A stretch of DNA of 64,000 nt from Rugalucina vietnamica (taxonomy: Eukaryota > Mollusca > Bivalvia > Lucinida > Lucinidae), in the NCBI GenBank assembly GCA_964017185.1, contig OZ024869.1, forward strand, positions 7,586,501-7,650,500, in the 5' to 3' direction. Shown here piece after piece: positions 24,517 to 34,004 of the stretch. The translations under genes and the position numbers were made by a program. The notes under the pieces are model-generated. The model was not told where the DNA came from. It made no database searches and was given only the letters and a program-made list of their open reading frames with translations. Position 1 is the first letter of the stretch. Each line of letters starts with the position of its first letter.

Positions 24517-25477
24517 AGTCCGTGCGCATCGATTTTTCCACGGTGACCCCTGTGCCGTGACCTTTCAGTAGCAAAACCAAAACAGCTTACACTATGTTAA
24601 AGAGCGGTCTTTCTACTTTTAATACAGGCATAAGGCGTGTTTCTAAGTCTCACAGAAATGGTTTTATGGACGATTTACCAACCCTACCCCCTATTTATGA
24701 GCATTTTGTAAAATGCCTGGTGCTCCTAAGGATATGGTGAAAACGTAAAATTTGCCTCTATCGTCCAGATTTTGGCCTTAAACTGACCAAACAGCATACA
24801 AAACGAGAAAATGTCGCTTAAAACTAGGATTTGTACCCGTTTTAGAACTTTTACATATCCTTTCCACTACCAGAGCGTATTTATGCGTAATTGCTGACAA
24901 ACACTTTTTGATCGACCCTCACAGCATTGTTAAAGCTAGCATGTTCGATCTTTTTATATTTTTCAATTGCCCAGTAAGTAGGCTTTAAGCGATATAAAGC
25001 TTAATTGCACAGTACATCAAACAAGCGAGTAAGAGGTCCAGAAAGTTGGGAAAAAACGTGATTTTTCTGTGTTAAAAAGGTCGAGTTTACCCTGTTATCT
25101 TTGAATCGCCACCACGCTCAAACCAAACAAGTGCGACCAAACTGCTAGGGTTGAAAAAAGACACAAGAAAAGAGAGAAAAAAGAGAGATAGTAAGAGAGG
25201 AGAAAGGAGGAAAAAATTGGGAATCAAATCGCAAAAAAAAAAAAAAAAAAAAAAAGAAGTCTGTGCGCATCGATTTTTCCACGGTGACCCCTGCGCCGTG
25301 ACCTTTCAGTAGCAAAACCAAAACAGCTTACACTATGTTAAAGAGCGGTCTTTCTACTTTTAATACAGGCATAAGGCGTGTTTCTAAGTCTCACAGAAAT
25401 GGTTTTATGGACGATTTACCAACCCTACCCCCTATTTATGAGCATTTTGTAAAATGCCTGGTGCTCCTAAGGATATA
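23368..25477. repeat. 740-bp unit in three tandem copies
   Basis: Copies start TATCCTTTCCACTACCAGAG at 23369, 24109 and 24856 and are almost identical apart from the length of a poly(A) run (about 23-30). Each is a block of about 620 bp that ends GTGCTCCTAAGGATAT, inverse-complementary to its start ATATCCTT. A 120-bp spacer follows (GGTGAAAACGTAAAATTTGC...), absent after the third. A dispersed element amplified in tandem fits. There are no genes, and poly(A)-derived frames are artefacts. Confidence 0.85.
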
Positions 25478-25654
25478 GACAAATAAACATTTCAAGCAAT
25501 GTTTGTGGTTGTAAATTTTTAAGTAGATTTTTGTGTTTTTGTTATTGCTATTAAGCACAGGATTCCTATTGTAATTTTGCATGGGATGTATATCTAAGAA
25601 CCAAAATGAATTTATTCAATTATTTATAATGCAATATAAAATTTATTAAATAAA

Positions 25655-25887
25655 TGATCCGCCGCATGGGAAAACCAACAATCTGCATAGGCGAAAACAA
25701 AGGCGCAGATCAATTTCGCAGTAACTGCAAAGCTGATCAGCGCCTTTGTTTTCGCTTCTCGGATACTAGAGTTCCTCTTCTACCAAACCAAAATTTCAAG
25801 CTATTAGCTCTTTTCTGTGACTGTACAGGTGGGTTTGTGTCCGACCTGTACGGAAACCACATTGATGGTTTTCCCACAAGGTGGCTC
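25655..25887 (-). mobile_element. MITE family A copy 3 (reverse)
   Basis: Begins TGATCCGCCGCATGGGAAAA and ends TTTTCCCACAAGGTGGCTCA. The palindrome GGCGAAAACAAAGGCGCAGA ... CAGCGCCTTTGTTTTCGC lies at the left. It generates the spurious overlapping open frames on both strands at 25.65-26.05 kb. Confidence 0.8.
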
Positions 25888-26084
25888 AAATACTTCATTG
25901 CAGATATGTCAGAAAAAAAGGTGACATTGCCAGGACTGGTGTCTGTGATGAATTTTTTTAATACGATTGTATCAATTCCTGAACCTTCTATTCTTAATTT
26001 GCACCCCATCAACTTACAAAAAATAAAGATTAGAACATCCAGCATTTCTGGTTAGATAGAAATCGTCATAGTCAAGATGTAAAT

Positions 26085-26335
26085 CATGGAAACCATTGAA
26101 CCGATGAACTTTCTTCTTGTTGAAGTCAATCCACTGGTTCTGGAGAAGATTTTTGAATGGTTTATACCATATATGAGCATGGGGGCCATCTTGATCAAGT
26201 AACCTAAATTATTTATATACACATTGGTTCGCCCTTCCAATATATGCTTCATATAAAATTTGGCTTTGATTGGCCAAGCAGTTTCAGAGAAGAAGATCTT
26301 TGTGGACACGCACTCAAGGACGCCGGCTCGAGTAC
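26085..26335 (-). repeat. dispersed repeat, CAAGATGGCCGCC type, one unit
   Basis: Contains AAACCATTGAACCGATGAAC, CATATATGAGCATGGGGGCC and AAATTTGGCTTTGATTGGCC. The order is reversed compared with 31.6-33.3 kb. Confidence 0.65.
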
Positions 26336-26349
26336 CATACTATAAGCTC

Positions 26350-26470
26350 CCCATGAGCCTTCGGCGGTTCTAATGAGAACCCACAATCTATGTTTTTGAG
26401 CAAAAATATCGAAACTTTTTCTGAATTTTTATTTTAACAACTTATATCACATAGTCATGGTTTGGTTTAA
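26350..26470 (+). mobile_element. MITE family B fragment
   Basis: Half element only: CCTTCGGCGGTTCTAATGAG, then ACCCACAATCTATGTTTTTG, then AGCAAAAATATCG. The left half is missing. It lies just 5' of the first TMEM177 coding exon. Confidence 0.6.
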
Positions 26471-26485
26471 TGTTATTCCAGCAAA

Positions 26486-29400
26486 ATGTTCCACAAGTTC
26501 CTCACGTTCCTTAATACAGCTCTCCCCCATCTGGCTATACCGGTGGCAGGGGGCATGACATACTGGCGCTACCACAAACATCTGTTTGGAATCAGTGAAC
26601 AGGAGGACAAGCTGTCATATAGTCAGGAGAAAGAACCATTAGATGAAAACACACAGAGAATTATTGTTGAGGTAGACGCTTCATAGTATGCTTTCTCTTA
26701 ATTTATATATAAGTAACTGCACAGCTGATCAGCACCTCTGTTTTTGCTACTCGGATAGTGCAATTTCTCTTCGTGTCTACTTAAATGCAAACTTTCAAGC
26801 GGCTAGCTTTCTTCTGTGACTGTACAGGTCGGTTTGTGTCGGAACTGGTAGGAAACCCTGAAGACCGTTTTTCTCGCCTCGCGGATCATATGATATCAGA
26901 ATATGGCTAAATGTGGATCAGGCTCTGCTTTAAAGCAGTCATAGCATGTTCTGTACTGCTTGAATTAACTCATTTAAGCCTGGTGTCCTTTTTGTGGGAC
27001 ATTGGCAAACAGCATAGCCCCAGATGTGACACCGCAGAACGTGGCATCCCATCCAGGGCTATTCTGTTTGCATAGAGAAATTTCATAGAAAAATGGGATG
27101 AAAATTAAAAATCACTGCTAATGCCCCTAAAAATGAAAGTGGACTCGCCCAAATGATAACAGCGGTCGATTTCATTCCTCAAGTATGGGTTAAAATTTGT
27201 CTTCATTTTGTGATTGCATTTCATTACATCAAAACCAATATGATTAAATGTTGGTGATTACTATGCACAATGTCTTGCATGAAGTTTTTTTGTGGACATT
27301 TGGTACAATGTAGATTTGTCAGTTATTGTTAATTCATGCTTCCCCTTAATTTGACCCCTTAAAATTTTCTAAAAAAATTTTCGAACATGACAAAATACCT
27401 CTAAGCAATGCTTTAAAACTGTGGGACAATTCAACCAATGAAGAGTGTACAATGCTACAGGGAAAACGCAATATACAGGGATTTTTGCACCTTCAGAAAT
27501 GATGAAAATTTGGTATATTGGAAAAAATTTGATAATTTTGAATATTTTTGTTCTAAACATTGTTTGTTGGCACATGCTAGAATGCCTCGCTTAGGCGGTA
27601 CTAACAATTACGAAAAATATTTTTTGGATTGGAAATAAGAGAAATTGTGCATACCATGTCATGCCTGTATACCCCAGTTTCACAATGAAAGTGGGGTTTA
27701 AGGGTTTATATATTTCACAGACTTGTTTCCTGTTTGATTGTTTCAGGGTCTGCTTTGGATCTGCAAGTCTTATTAAAGCCATATCTATATGATTCTCTGC
27801 CTTGTTGTACAATAATTGTAGTCTTCTTTCAGCTGACAGAGTATATTACATTGAGATGGAATCCTATGCATGTAGCTAGCATTAGATGGTTTGTGTCAAA
27901 CACGAAAGATCCTGTTGTTAGAGGCTCTACAAGTACTCGAAGTGGTACCGTGATTGGTAAGTTATTGAAATTGTTTTCTTTCTTTAAATTTGAGTTATGA
28001 GGGTTCTGACTGATTTGATATAGGTTCATAGTCTTTAAATACTGGATTTTAAATACACCTTTTATGATACATACTGTACATCTTTGACAATTGAGCCATG
28101 ACAAGAGAAAACCGGTCTTCTGGGTCTCCGACTAGGTCTGACACAAACCAACCTGTACAGTCACAGAAGCAGGCTAAAAGCTTTAAATTTCAGATTTAAG
28201 AAGAAAAGAAATTGTACTATAGGAAGAAAGGGATTTGTACTATCTGTGTACTAAAACAGCAAAAGCGCTGATCAGCTTCGCAGTTACTGATCTGCGCCTT
28301 TGTTTTCGCATAGGCAAAAATCCTCTTTCAAAAATTTCTCACGATGTGGCTCATTTATGAAATGACTCCTACCACTTCATTGATTTGACTCTTAACCTTG
28401 GCATCCTTTTTTGTGGGACATAGGCCCAGATATGACACTGCAGAACACAGCGTCCCATCTGGCGCTATTCTGTATGCTTATGGGAATTTCATTATACCCC
28501 CGGCATTTATGCCGACGGGTATATAGTTTTCGCTTTTCCGTTCGTCCGTTCGTTAGTTCGTTGGTTCGTTAGTTCAGTTAAAATGTCAAAGTTTTGGTTA
28601 AAGTTTCTCTGCTGGTGTATATCTCATGAACTATATATCAGAAACCATTCATATTTGGACTATAGGTACCCTATAGGGTTAGCTTTGTTTCTATGAGTTT
28701 GGACCCCAGGGTCCATGCCCTGGGGTGGGGCTAGAGTTCAAAATCTAGGTCACCTGTAATTTGCGTCAAAGTTTTGGTTAAAGTTTCTCTATTGGTGTAT
28801 ATCTCATGAACTATATATCAGAAACCATTCATATTTGGACTATAGGTACCCTATAGGGTAAGCTTTGTTTCTATGAGTTTGGACCCCAGGGTCCATGCCC
28901 GGGGGTGGGGCTAGAGTTCAAAATCTAGGTCACCTTTAATTTGCGTCAAAGTTTTGGTTAAAGTTTCGCTATTGGTGTATATCTCATGAACTATTTATCA
29001 GAAACCATTCATATTTGGACTATAGGTACCCTATAGGGTTGGCTTTGTTTCTATGAGTTTGGACCCCAGGGTCCATGCCCGGGGGTGGGGCTAGAGTTCA
29101 AAATCTAGGTCACCTTTAATTTGCGTCAAAGTTTTGGTTAAAGTTTCTCTATTGGTGTATATCTCATGAACTATATATCAGAAACCATTCATATTTGGAC
29201 TATAGGTACCCTATAGGGTTAGCTTTGTTTCTATGAGTTTGGACCCCAGGGTCCATGCCCGGGGGTGGGGCTAGAGTTCAAAATCTAGGTCACATTTAAT
29301 TTGCGTCAAAGTTTTGGTTAAAGTTTCTCTAGTGGGGTATATCTCATGAGCCAGTCATCAGAAGCCATTCATATTTGGACTATAGGTACTCTATAGGGTA

Positions 29401-30915
29401 TAGGGTTGGGTCCATGTCGCGGGGGGGGGGGGGGGGGGGGGGAGGGGGCGCTTGAGTTCAAGATCTAGGACATCAATACTTTTATTATTACTATTATTTT
29501 TTTTTTAATTTAGACTGACATTCTATTTTCATTTTCCATCTAGGACTGAGGACCTGACCCTCAATGTCCGTGATTAAGTCCTAGATGGAGTACACAAGTC
29601 AGCTCTGTGTACTGCTCTAAAGAAGATATGTCACTCTAAAAACTACACTTCCTCATGTCGGTGGTCAAAGTGCTTTAGAATGCACACTTCTATAAAGTAT
29701 TTGATAAGGGTACTGCCTTTTGTTCGGGATTTTTGTGATTCAATGTCACAGGTGTACATGTGCTGGGTGGTTGTGGGAGGGAGAAGGAGGACTGGGTGAC
29801 CACCAGCCGGGGGTATACGTGCCTCTCAAGGCACTTTTTCTAGTTGAAAAATGAAATAAAAATTTAAAATCACTCCTGATGCCCCTTAAAATGAAAATGG
29901 ACACCCAAATGATAACGATGGGAAAGCCTGGGTTAAATCAGGGGCCAGTTGTTCAAAGCATCGTTAGCTTAACGATATCGTTAATACATAAATTTGTTAA
30001 GCAAATATCAGCTAAAGTAACAAATACACTGTTATTTTTTGTTGAAAAAATGTGAGAATCCTTTGCAGTGCAAAGGATTCTCACATTTTTTCAACAAAAA
30101 ATAACAGTGTATTTGTAATATTAATGTTTGAAATTTTAACGAAACGTTAACTAACAACATCGTTAGTTTTGAACAACTGGGCCCAGGTTACTTTTGGTCT
30201 GGGTAATCTCCTCATTCCAACCTTTCCATTTTCAGGTATCCCATATAGCTTTTCCTACCAGAATGCAGCAGATATAGACATCTCGAAACTTATCTCCGAC
30301 TACAGGATAGTTAACAATCTGGATGGGATCAACAGAGAAAAATTCCTTAGTTTGCTTGTTCTCAGTGACAATGCAAAAAAGTTTGCACTTGCCCGTGAAC
30401 TTAAATTCATTACCTCTAAATATGTCCATATTGATGGATTGGTCCCACTGGCCTGTTTTGGTTTTGGTGTTATCTCAGCCGCTGTCATGAACAGAAGTCA
30501 GTATTTTAATATAACGAGAACTAAACCCACATTTAGGTTTTTAGTATACACAGTTATAGCTTGTTTTGCCCTTCAGTTGAATCAGCAAACATTAAAATCT
30601 TATTTTAAAGACCTCCATCTTTCATCGGACAGAGATGCTGCTAAAATGGGAAAAGAATATGTTATGGGAGGAATCGAGTACACTAGTAAATTGTTGAAGC
30701 GCAATAAACTTCTGAGGGAACTGAATGGAAAAACAGGTGAAGAGACATATACACCTATAGGGGATGAAATTCCAGGGTATTTTTCTACTGATGCACCTAT
30801 TTCATTAAGATTAAAATATATGATAGGACAGGCTAAAACTTTGTATGAAAAGGATGAATCGGTAAACGAATTAATTGAAAAAATTGTTAAAGAAATTGAT
30901 GACGTGAAACAATAG
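26486..30915 (+). CDS. TMEM177: transmembrane protein 177 (TMEM177), three coding exons
   Basis: Coding exons are 26486-26671, 27833-27956 and 30236-30915 (990 nt, 329 residues; human TMEM177 has 311). Splice sites read GAG|GTAGAC, TTCTTTCAG|CTG, ATTG|GTAAGT and CATTTTCAG|GTA, and phases join cleanly (0, then 1). Family hallmarks are visible in order: GTVIG joined to IPYSFSYQ, LSDNAKKFALARELKFI, two hydrophobic stretches (LVPLACFGFGVISAAVM; LVYTVIACFALQL), then MGGIEYTSKLLKRNKLLREL and GEETYTPIGDEIPG. The vertebrate protein sits in the mitochondrial inner membrane and helps COX20-dependent COX2 assembly; the same role here is an inference. A splice acceptor TTATTCCAG lies four bases before the ATG, so a 5' UTR exon upstream is likely. 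The introns are filled with repeats listed separately. A duplicated pseudocopy is unlikely because introns are present and the frame is intact. Confidence 0.88.
26711..26886 (-). mobile_element. MITE family A copy 4 (reverse), in TMEM177 intron 1
   Basis: Begins inside the palindrome (AGTAACTGCACAGCTGATCA) and runs through ACAGGTCGGTTTGTGTCGG to CCGTTTTTCTCGCC. It lacks the left end. Confidence 0.7.
26967..27200 (+). repeat. dispersed repeat X, uninterrupted copy
   Basis: Contains TTTTTGTGGGACATTGG, GCAGAACGTGGCATCCCATC, GGGCTATTCTGTTTGCATAG, AATTTCATAGAAAAATGGGA and AATGATAAC. A second copy at 28388-29945 is split by the Helentron-like element, so this copy shows the empty site. Confidence 0.7.
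27450..27733 (-). mobile_element. MITE family B copy 4 (reverse), in TMEM177 intron 1
   Basis: Decayed copy with ACGCAATATACAGGG, TTGTTCTAAACATTGTTTG, GCTTAGGCGGTACTAAC and TGAAAGTGGGGTTTAAGGG, ending CACAGACTTGTTTCCTG. Its right end is about 100 bp upstream of TMEM177 exon 2. Confidence 0.65.
28092..28353 (+). mobile_element. MITE family A copy 5, in TMEM177 intron 2
   Basis: Starts TGAGCCATGACAAGAGAAAA and ends TTTCTCACGATGTGGCTCA, giving both terminal inverted repeats. The internal palindrome is partly deleted (GCGCTGATCAGCTTCGCAGT, then TACTGATCTGCGCC). Confidence 0.8.
28493..29844 (+). mobile_element. Helentron-like non-autonomous element with 180-bp tandem core (HINE-like)
   Basis: Left end TATACCCCCGGC, then a hairpin GGCATTTATGCC, then a (GTTC)n-like microsatellite (CGTTCGTCCGTTCGTTAG). 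The core is about 4.9 copies of a 180-bp unit (28584-29475) carrying AAGTTTTGGTTAAAGTTTCT and GGACCCCAGGGTCCATGCCC. The right end has GCCGGGGGTATA, inverse to the left end, then the hairpin GTGCCTCTCAAGGCAC and TTTTTCTAGT. Subterminal inverted repeats plus a 3' hairpin and CTAG are the Helitron/Helentron signature, and a tandem core is the HINE pattern of bivalves. It sits in TMEM177 intron 2 inside repeat X. Empty-site comparison with 26967-27200 supports the borders. It is non-coding. Confidence 0.85.
29940..30186. mobile_element. foldback MITE with perfect 48-bp-stem hairpin, in TMEM177 intron 2
   Basis: The terminal inverted repeats are GGGGCCAGTTGTTCAAA and TTTGAACAACTGGGCCC. Inside, 30020-30067 and 30069-30116 are perfect reverse complements around a single G, with stem words ACAAATACACTGTTATTTTT and GTGAGAATCCTTTGCA. 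It ends 50 bp before the acceptor of TMEM177 exon 3. Confidence 0.9.
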
Positions 30916-31008
30916 TTGCAGTGGAAGTTATTTGCAATTGTCTCCACCATGGACCTGGATAATATCTGAGATACACTCATGGCGTACACATGTCTTATTG
31001 TTTTGGAC

Positions 31009-31082
31009 CCCGAGATACCTTTAATTCTGCCTGAGACAAAAGGTATCTCGGGTACAGATGGTGCAAATTACAAAGTAATAAA
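31009..31082 (+). promoter_or_regulatory. TMEM177 3' UTR hairpin and poly(A) signal
   Basis: CCGAGATACCTTT pairs with AAAGGTATCTCGG (13 bp, loop about 17 nt) in the presumed 3' UTR. AATAAA follows at 31077-31082, about 160 bp after the stop codon, and is the likely polyadenylation signal. Confidence 0.65.
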
Positions 31083-31564
31083 ATAATTTACTCCCCCAGT
31101 GCTACTGCGGTCATTATGCAAATTTTGCTATGGTTATCTTGTGGTTAATTATCTGTTGATAATTGATATATCTATATAAAAATCAGAATATTTAATTTTA
31201 CATTTGAGACGAAAACAAAGTAAAAAATCATAATTATCAGAATCTTTTGAATAAAATTGCATTTTCAATCCGTTTTCTACATGAAATATTAACGATTTTG
31301 CACATTGATGAAAATATTTTTTATCTGACATGATCAGCTTATTACACACCCCCTGCAGTGAGCTGCGGCATCAGCAGCACTTTATTGCCCAGTTTTATAG
31401 TTGAAACCATATGCCAACTTCATGGTTCAGTGAAGAAAAAATGCACAGAAATTTTATAAGAGATGTGTACGCTATGTGTATTTGAATTATTTGAAAAACA
31501 CTGGTGCAAGCTTTACACTGCCAAGTCATTTTTAGACACATTAGCCTCAGGCTCACAAGGTGAG

Positions 31565-33270
31565 CTTATAGGATAGGCAGTTATTCAGCGTCCATCCATC
31601 GTCATCGTCGTCCACCATTTTCAAAGTTCTTTTTCTCTATAACTGCTTGCCCAATAAAAACTCACTTGAGCCGGAGGCTCACAAGGTGAGGTTATAGTAT
31701 AGTAGTCAAGCCGGCATCCGTCCGTGCATCCGTCCATTCACATTTTCAAACATCTTCTTCTCTGAAACCGCTTGGCTGATGAAAGCCAAATTTTGTGTAG
31801 AGCATCCATGGATAGGGGGAACGAAAGTTTGTTCGCGAGGTCTTGATCACATGACCAAGATGTCCCCCCACGCTCATATATGGTAAAAACCACTCAAAAA
31901 TCTTCTTCTCCAGAACCGGTGGGCCGATTTCCACGAAACTTGGTATGTAGCATTATGTAGCATTTGGGACTCCAGCCCATCATAGTTTGCGCAAATGATG
32001 ACCCTGGGATGACCTTGACCTATTTTACGGCAAGGTCAATTTTGGAAACATAGGCTTTTACATGGAAAAAAGTGAAAACTACGGATTTTTTGAAAACTAT
32101 TGCAGCCTGAGACCTGAAAAGTGGCAGATGCAAACAACTCAATGGAGTAGATAAAGGTATGTGAATAATATAGGTCAAGGTCATCTCTTGACCATGGCCT
32201 GTCTGTCGTCCATACACATTTTTCAAAGATCTTCTCTGAAACCCCATGGCCAATCAAAGTGAAATTTTATGTGGAGCATCCATGGGTAGGGGTAACGAAA
32301 GTTTGATCGTGAAATCCAGGTCACATGACCAAGATGGCCGCCACCCCCATATATGGTTAAAAACACTCAAATATCTTCTCTTGAACCGGCAGGCCGATTT
32401 TCATGAAACTTGGTATGTAGCATTTGGGACTACAACAGCCCATCATAGTTTGATAAAATGATGACCGTAGGATGACCTTGTCCTGTTTTATGGCAAGGTC
32501 AATTTTGGAAACATAGGCTTTTAGCCTTTTACATGGGAAAAAGTGAAAATTATGGATTTTTTGAAAACTATTGCAGCCTGAGACCTGAAATGTTGTAGAT
32601 GCAAAACAACTAATGAAAGTATGTGATTAATTTAGGTCAAGGTCATCTCTTGACCTTGACCGGTCTGTCGTACATACACACTTTTCAAAGATCTTCTTCT
32701 CTGAAACCGCATGGCCAATCAAACTGAAATTTTATGTGGAGCATCCATGGATAAGGGTTACGAAAGTGTGATAGTGAAATCCAGGTCACATGACCAAGAT
32801 GGCCGCCACGCCCATATATGGTAAAAACCACTAGAAAATCTTCTTCTCCAGAACCGGCGGGCCGATTTTCACGAAACTTGGTATGTAGCATTTGGGACTC
32901 CAGCCCATCATAGAGTTAGATAAAATGATGACCCTAGGATGACCTTGACCTTTTTACAGCAAGGTCAATTTTGGAAACGTAGGCTTTTACATGGGGAAAA
33001 GTGAAAACTATGGATTTTTTGAAAACTATTGCAGTCTGAGACCTGAAAAGTGGTAGATACAAAACAACTAATGGAGTCAATGAAGGTATGTGATAAATTT
33101 AGGTCAAGGTCATCTCTTGACCTTGGCCTGTCCGTCATTCATACACACTTTTCAGGTGAGCAATCATTGCCCTTGGGCTATTTGTTTGAATCATCTATAG
33201 GAAGGGGGAACCAATGTGTACATAAATAATCTAGGTCACATGACCAAGATGGCCGCCATGCCCATATATG
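31565..33270 (+). repeat. dispersed repeat, CAAGATGGCCGCC type, about four tandem units
   Basis: Units of about 450 bp repeat TTCTCTGAAACCGC, TGGCCAATCAAA, TCACATGACCAAGATGGCCG, CATATATGGTAAAAACCACT, GAACCGG.GGGCCGATTTTCA, GATGACCTTGACC and AACTATTGCAGCCTGAGACC. The left end has the small hairpin GCTCACAAGGTGAGC. One unit ends CAGGTGAGCAATCATTGCCC followed by TTGGGCTATTTGTTTG. It is non-coding. 31085-31560 before it shows nothing else. Confidence 0.8.
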
Positions 33271-33296
33271 GTAAAAACCCTTCAAAATATTTTCTT

Positions 33297-33551
33297 AGGT
33301 GGCTCCTGGGGCCGAGTTGTTAAGAGTGCTGATGTTTCACTACGGCACTTAACCATTCACTCACTTCACCGCTATGTCTGATGTGGGTTCGAGCCCCACA
33401 CAGGGCACATGTGAGACAAGGCGAGTTCTGCTTGCGGACGTGCCATGTGGTTTTTCTCTGGGTTCTCCCAATTTTGACCCACCTGCTGATTGGCCTGTCT
33501 CATATGAGCTGAAATAATCTTGAAAGGGACATTAATCTGAATAATAAAAAA
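33297..33551 (+). mobile_element. tRNA-derived SINE
   Basis: The A-box-like GGGGCCGAGTTGTTAAGAGT and the B box GGGTTCGAGCCCC are unusually far apart, with an insertion holding CACTCACTTCACC. The body has GACGTGCCATGTGGTTTTTC and AAAGGGACATTAATCTGAAT, then an A-rich end. It interrupts a dispersed-repeat unit after CCCTTCAAAATAT. Confidence 0.75.
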
Positions 33552-34004
33552 AATCTCTGCACCCGCTGGTCTGATATAAAAAAATGCTTTGACTATAATT
33601 GGCTTGGGGAGTCTTAAAAACACACCCATTTTCTTACAGATTTCTCTAACAGCTGCAAAAGGTGAAAGTTTCCAGTTATAATATTTTAATTTTTATATTT
33701 GTGCTCAAAACACCTTAAACAGACTCAGCGATACAGTATTAATGAATATCTACAATGTATGATTGATCACAAAGATAAAAAGATAAACCTCTCTATCTAC
33801 ATCCTTATTGTACTATATTAAAGGTGGGGTGTATTGGGTAATCATTGTACAAGTGTGTGATGAAATAGTAGGACAAACTCAGATATGATGTCATTGCTTC
33901 AGGTAGTGTAAAGATGCCACACAACTTTTTCTCAGAAGCATTTAGATATATGAACACCGAAAAAGAGCTCTTTGATTGCATGGATAAAAAAAAATGGTAA
34001 TTAA

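Noticed and set aside
25654..26055. 133-codon + frame and 102-codon - frame
   Set aside because: Both run through MITE A copy 3 and its palindrome, plus repeat flank. No protein features.
27734..27832. Upstream extension of TMEM177 exon 2 from the acceptor at 27746
   Set aside because: That acceptor would require phase 1 from exon 1, which has only a phase-0 donor. The acceptor at 27832 joins in phase and fits the family length.
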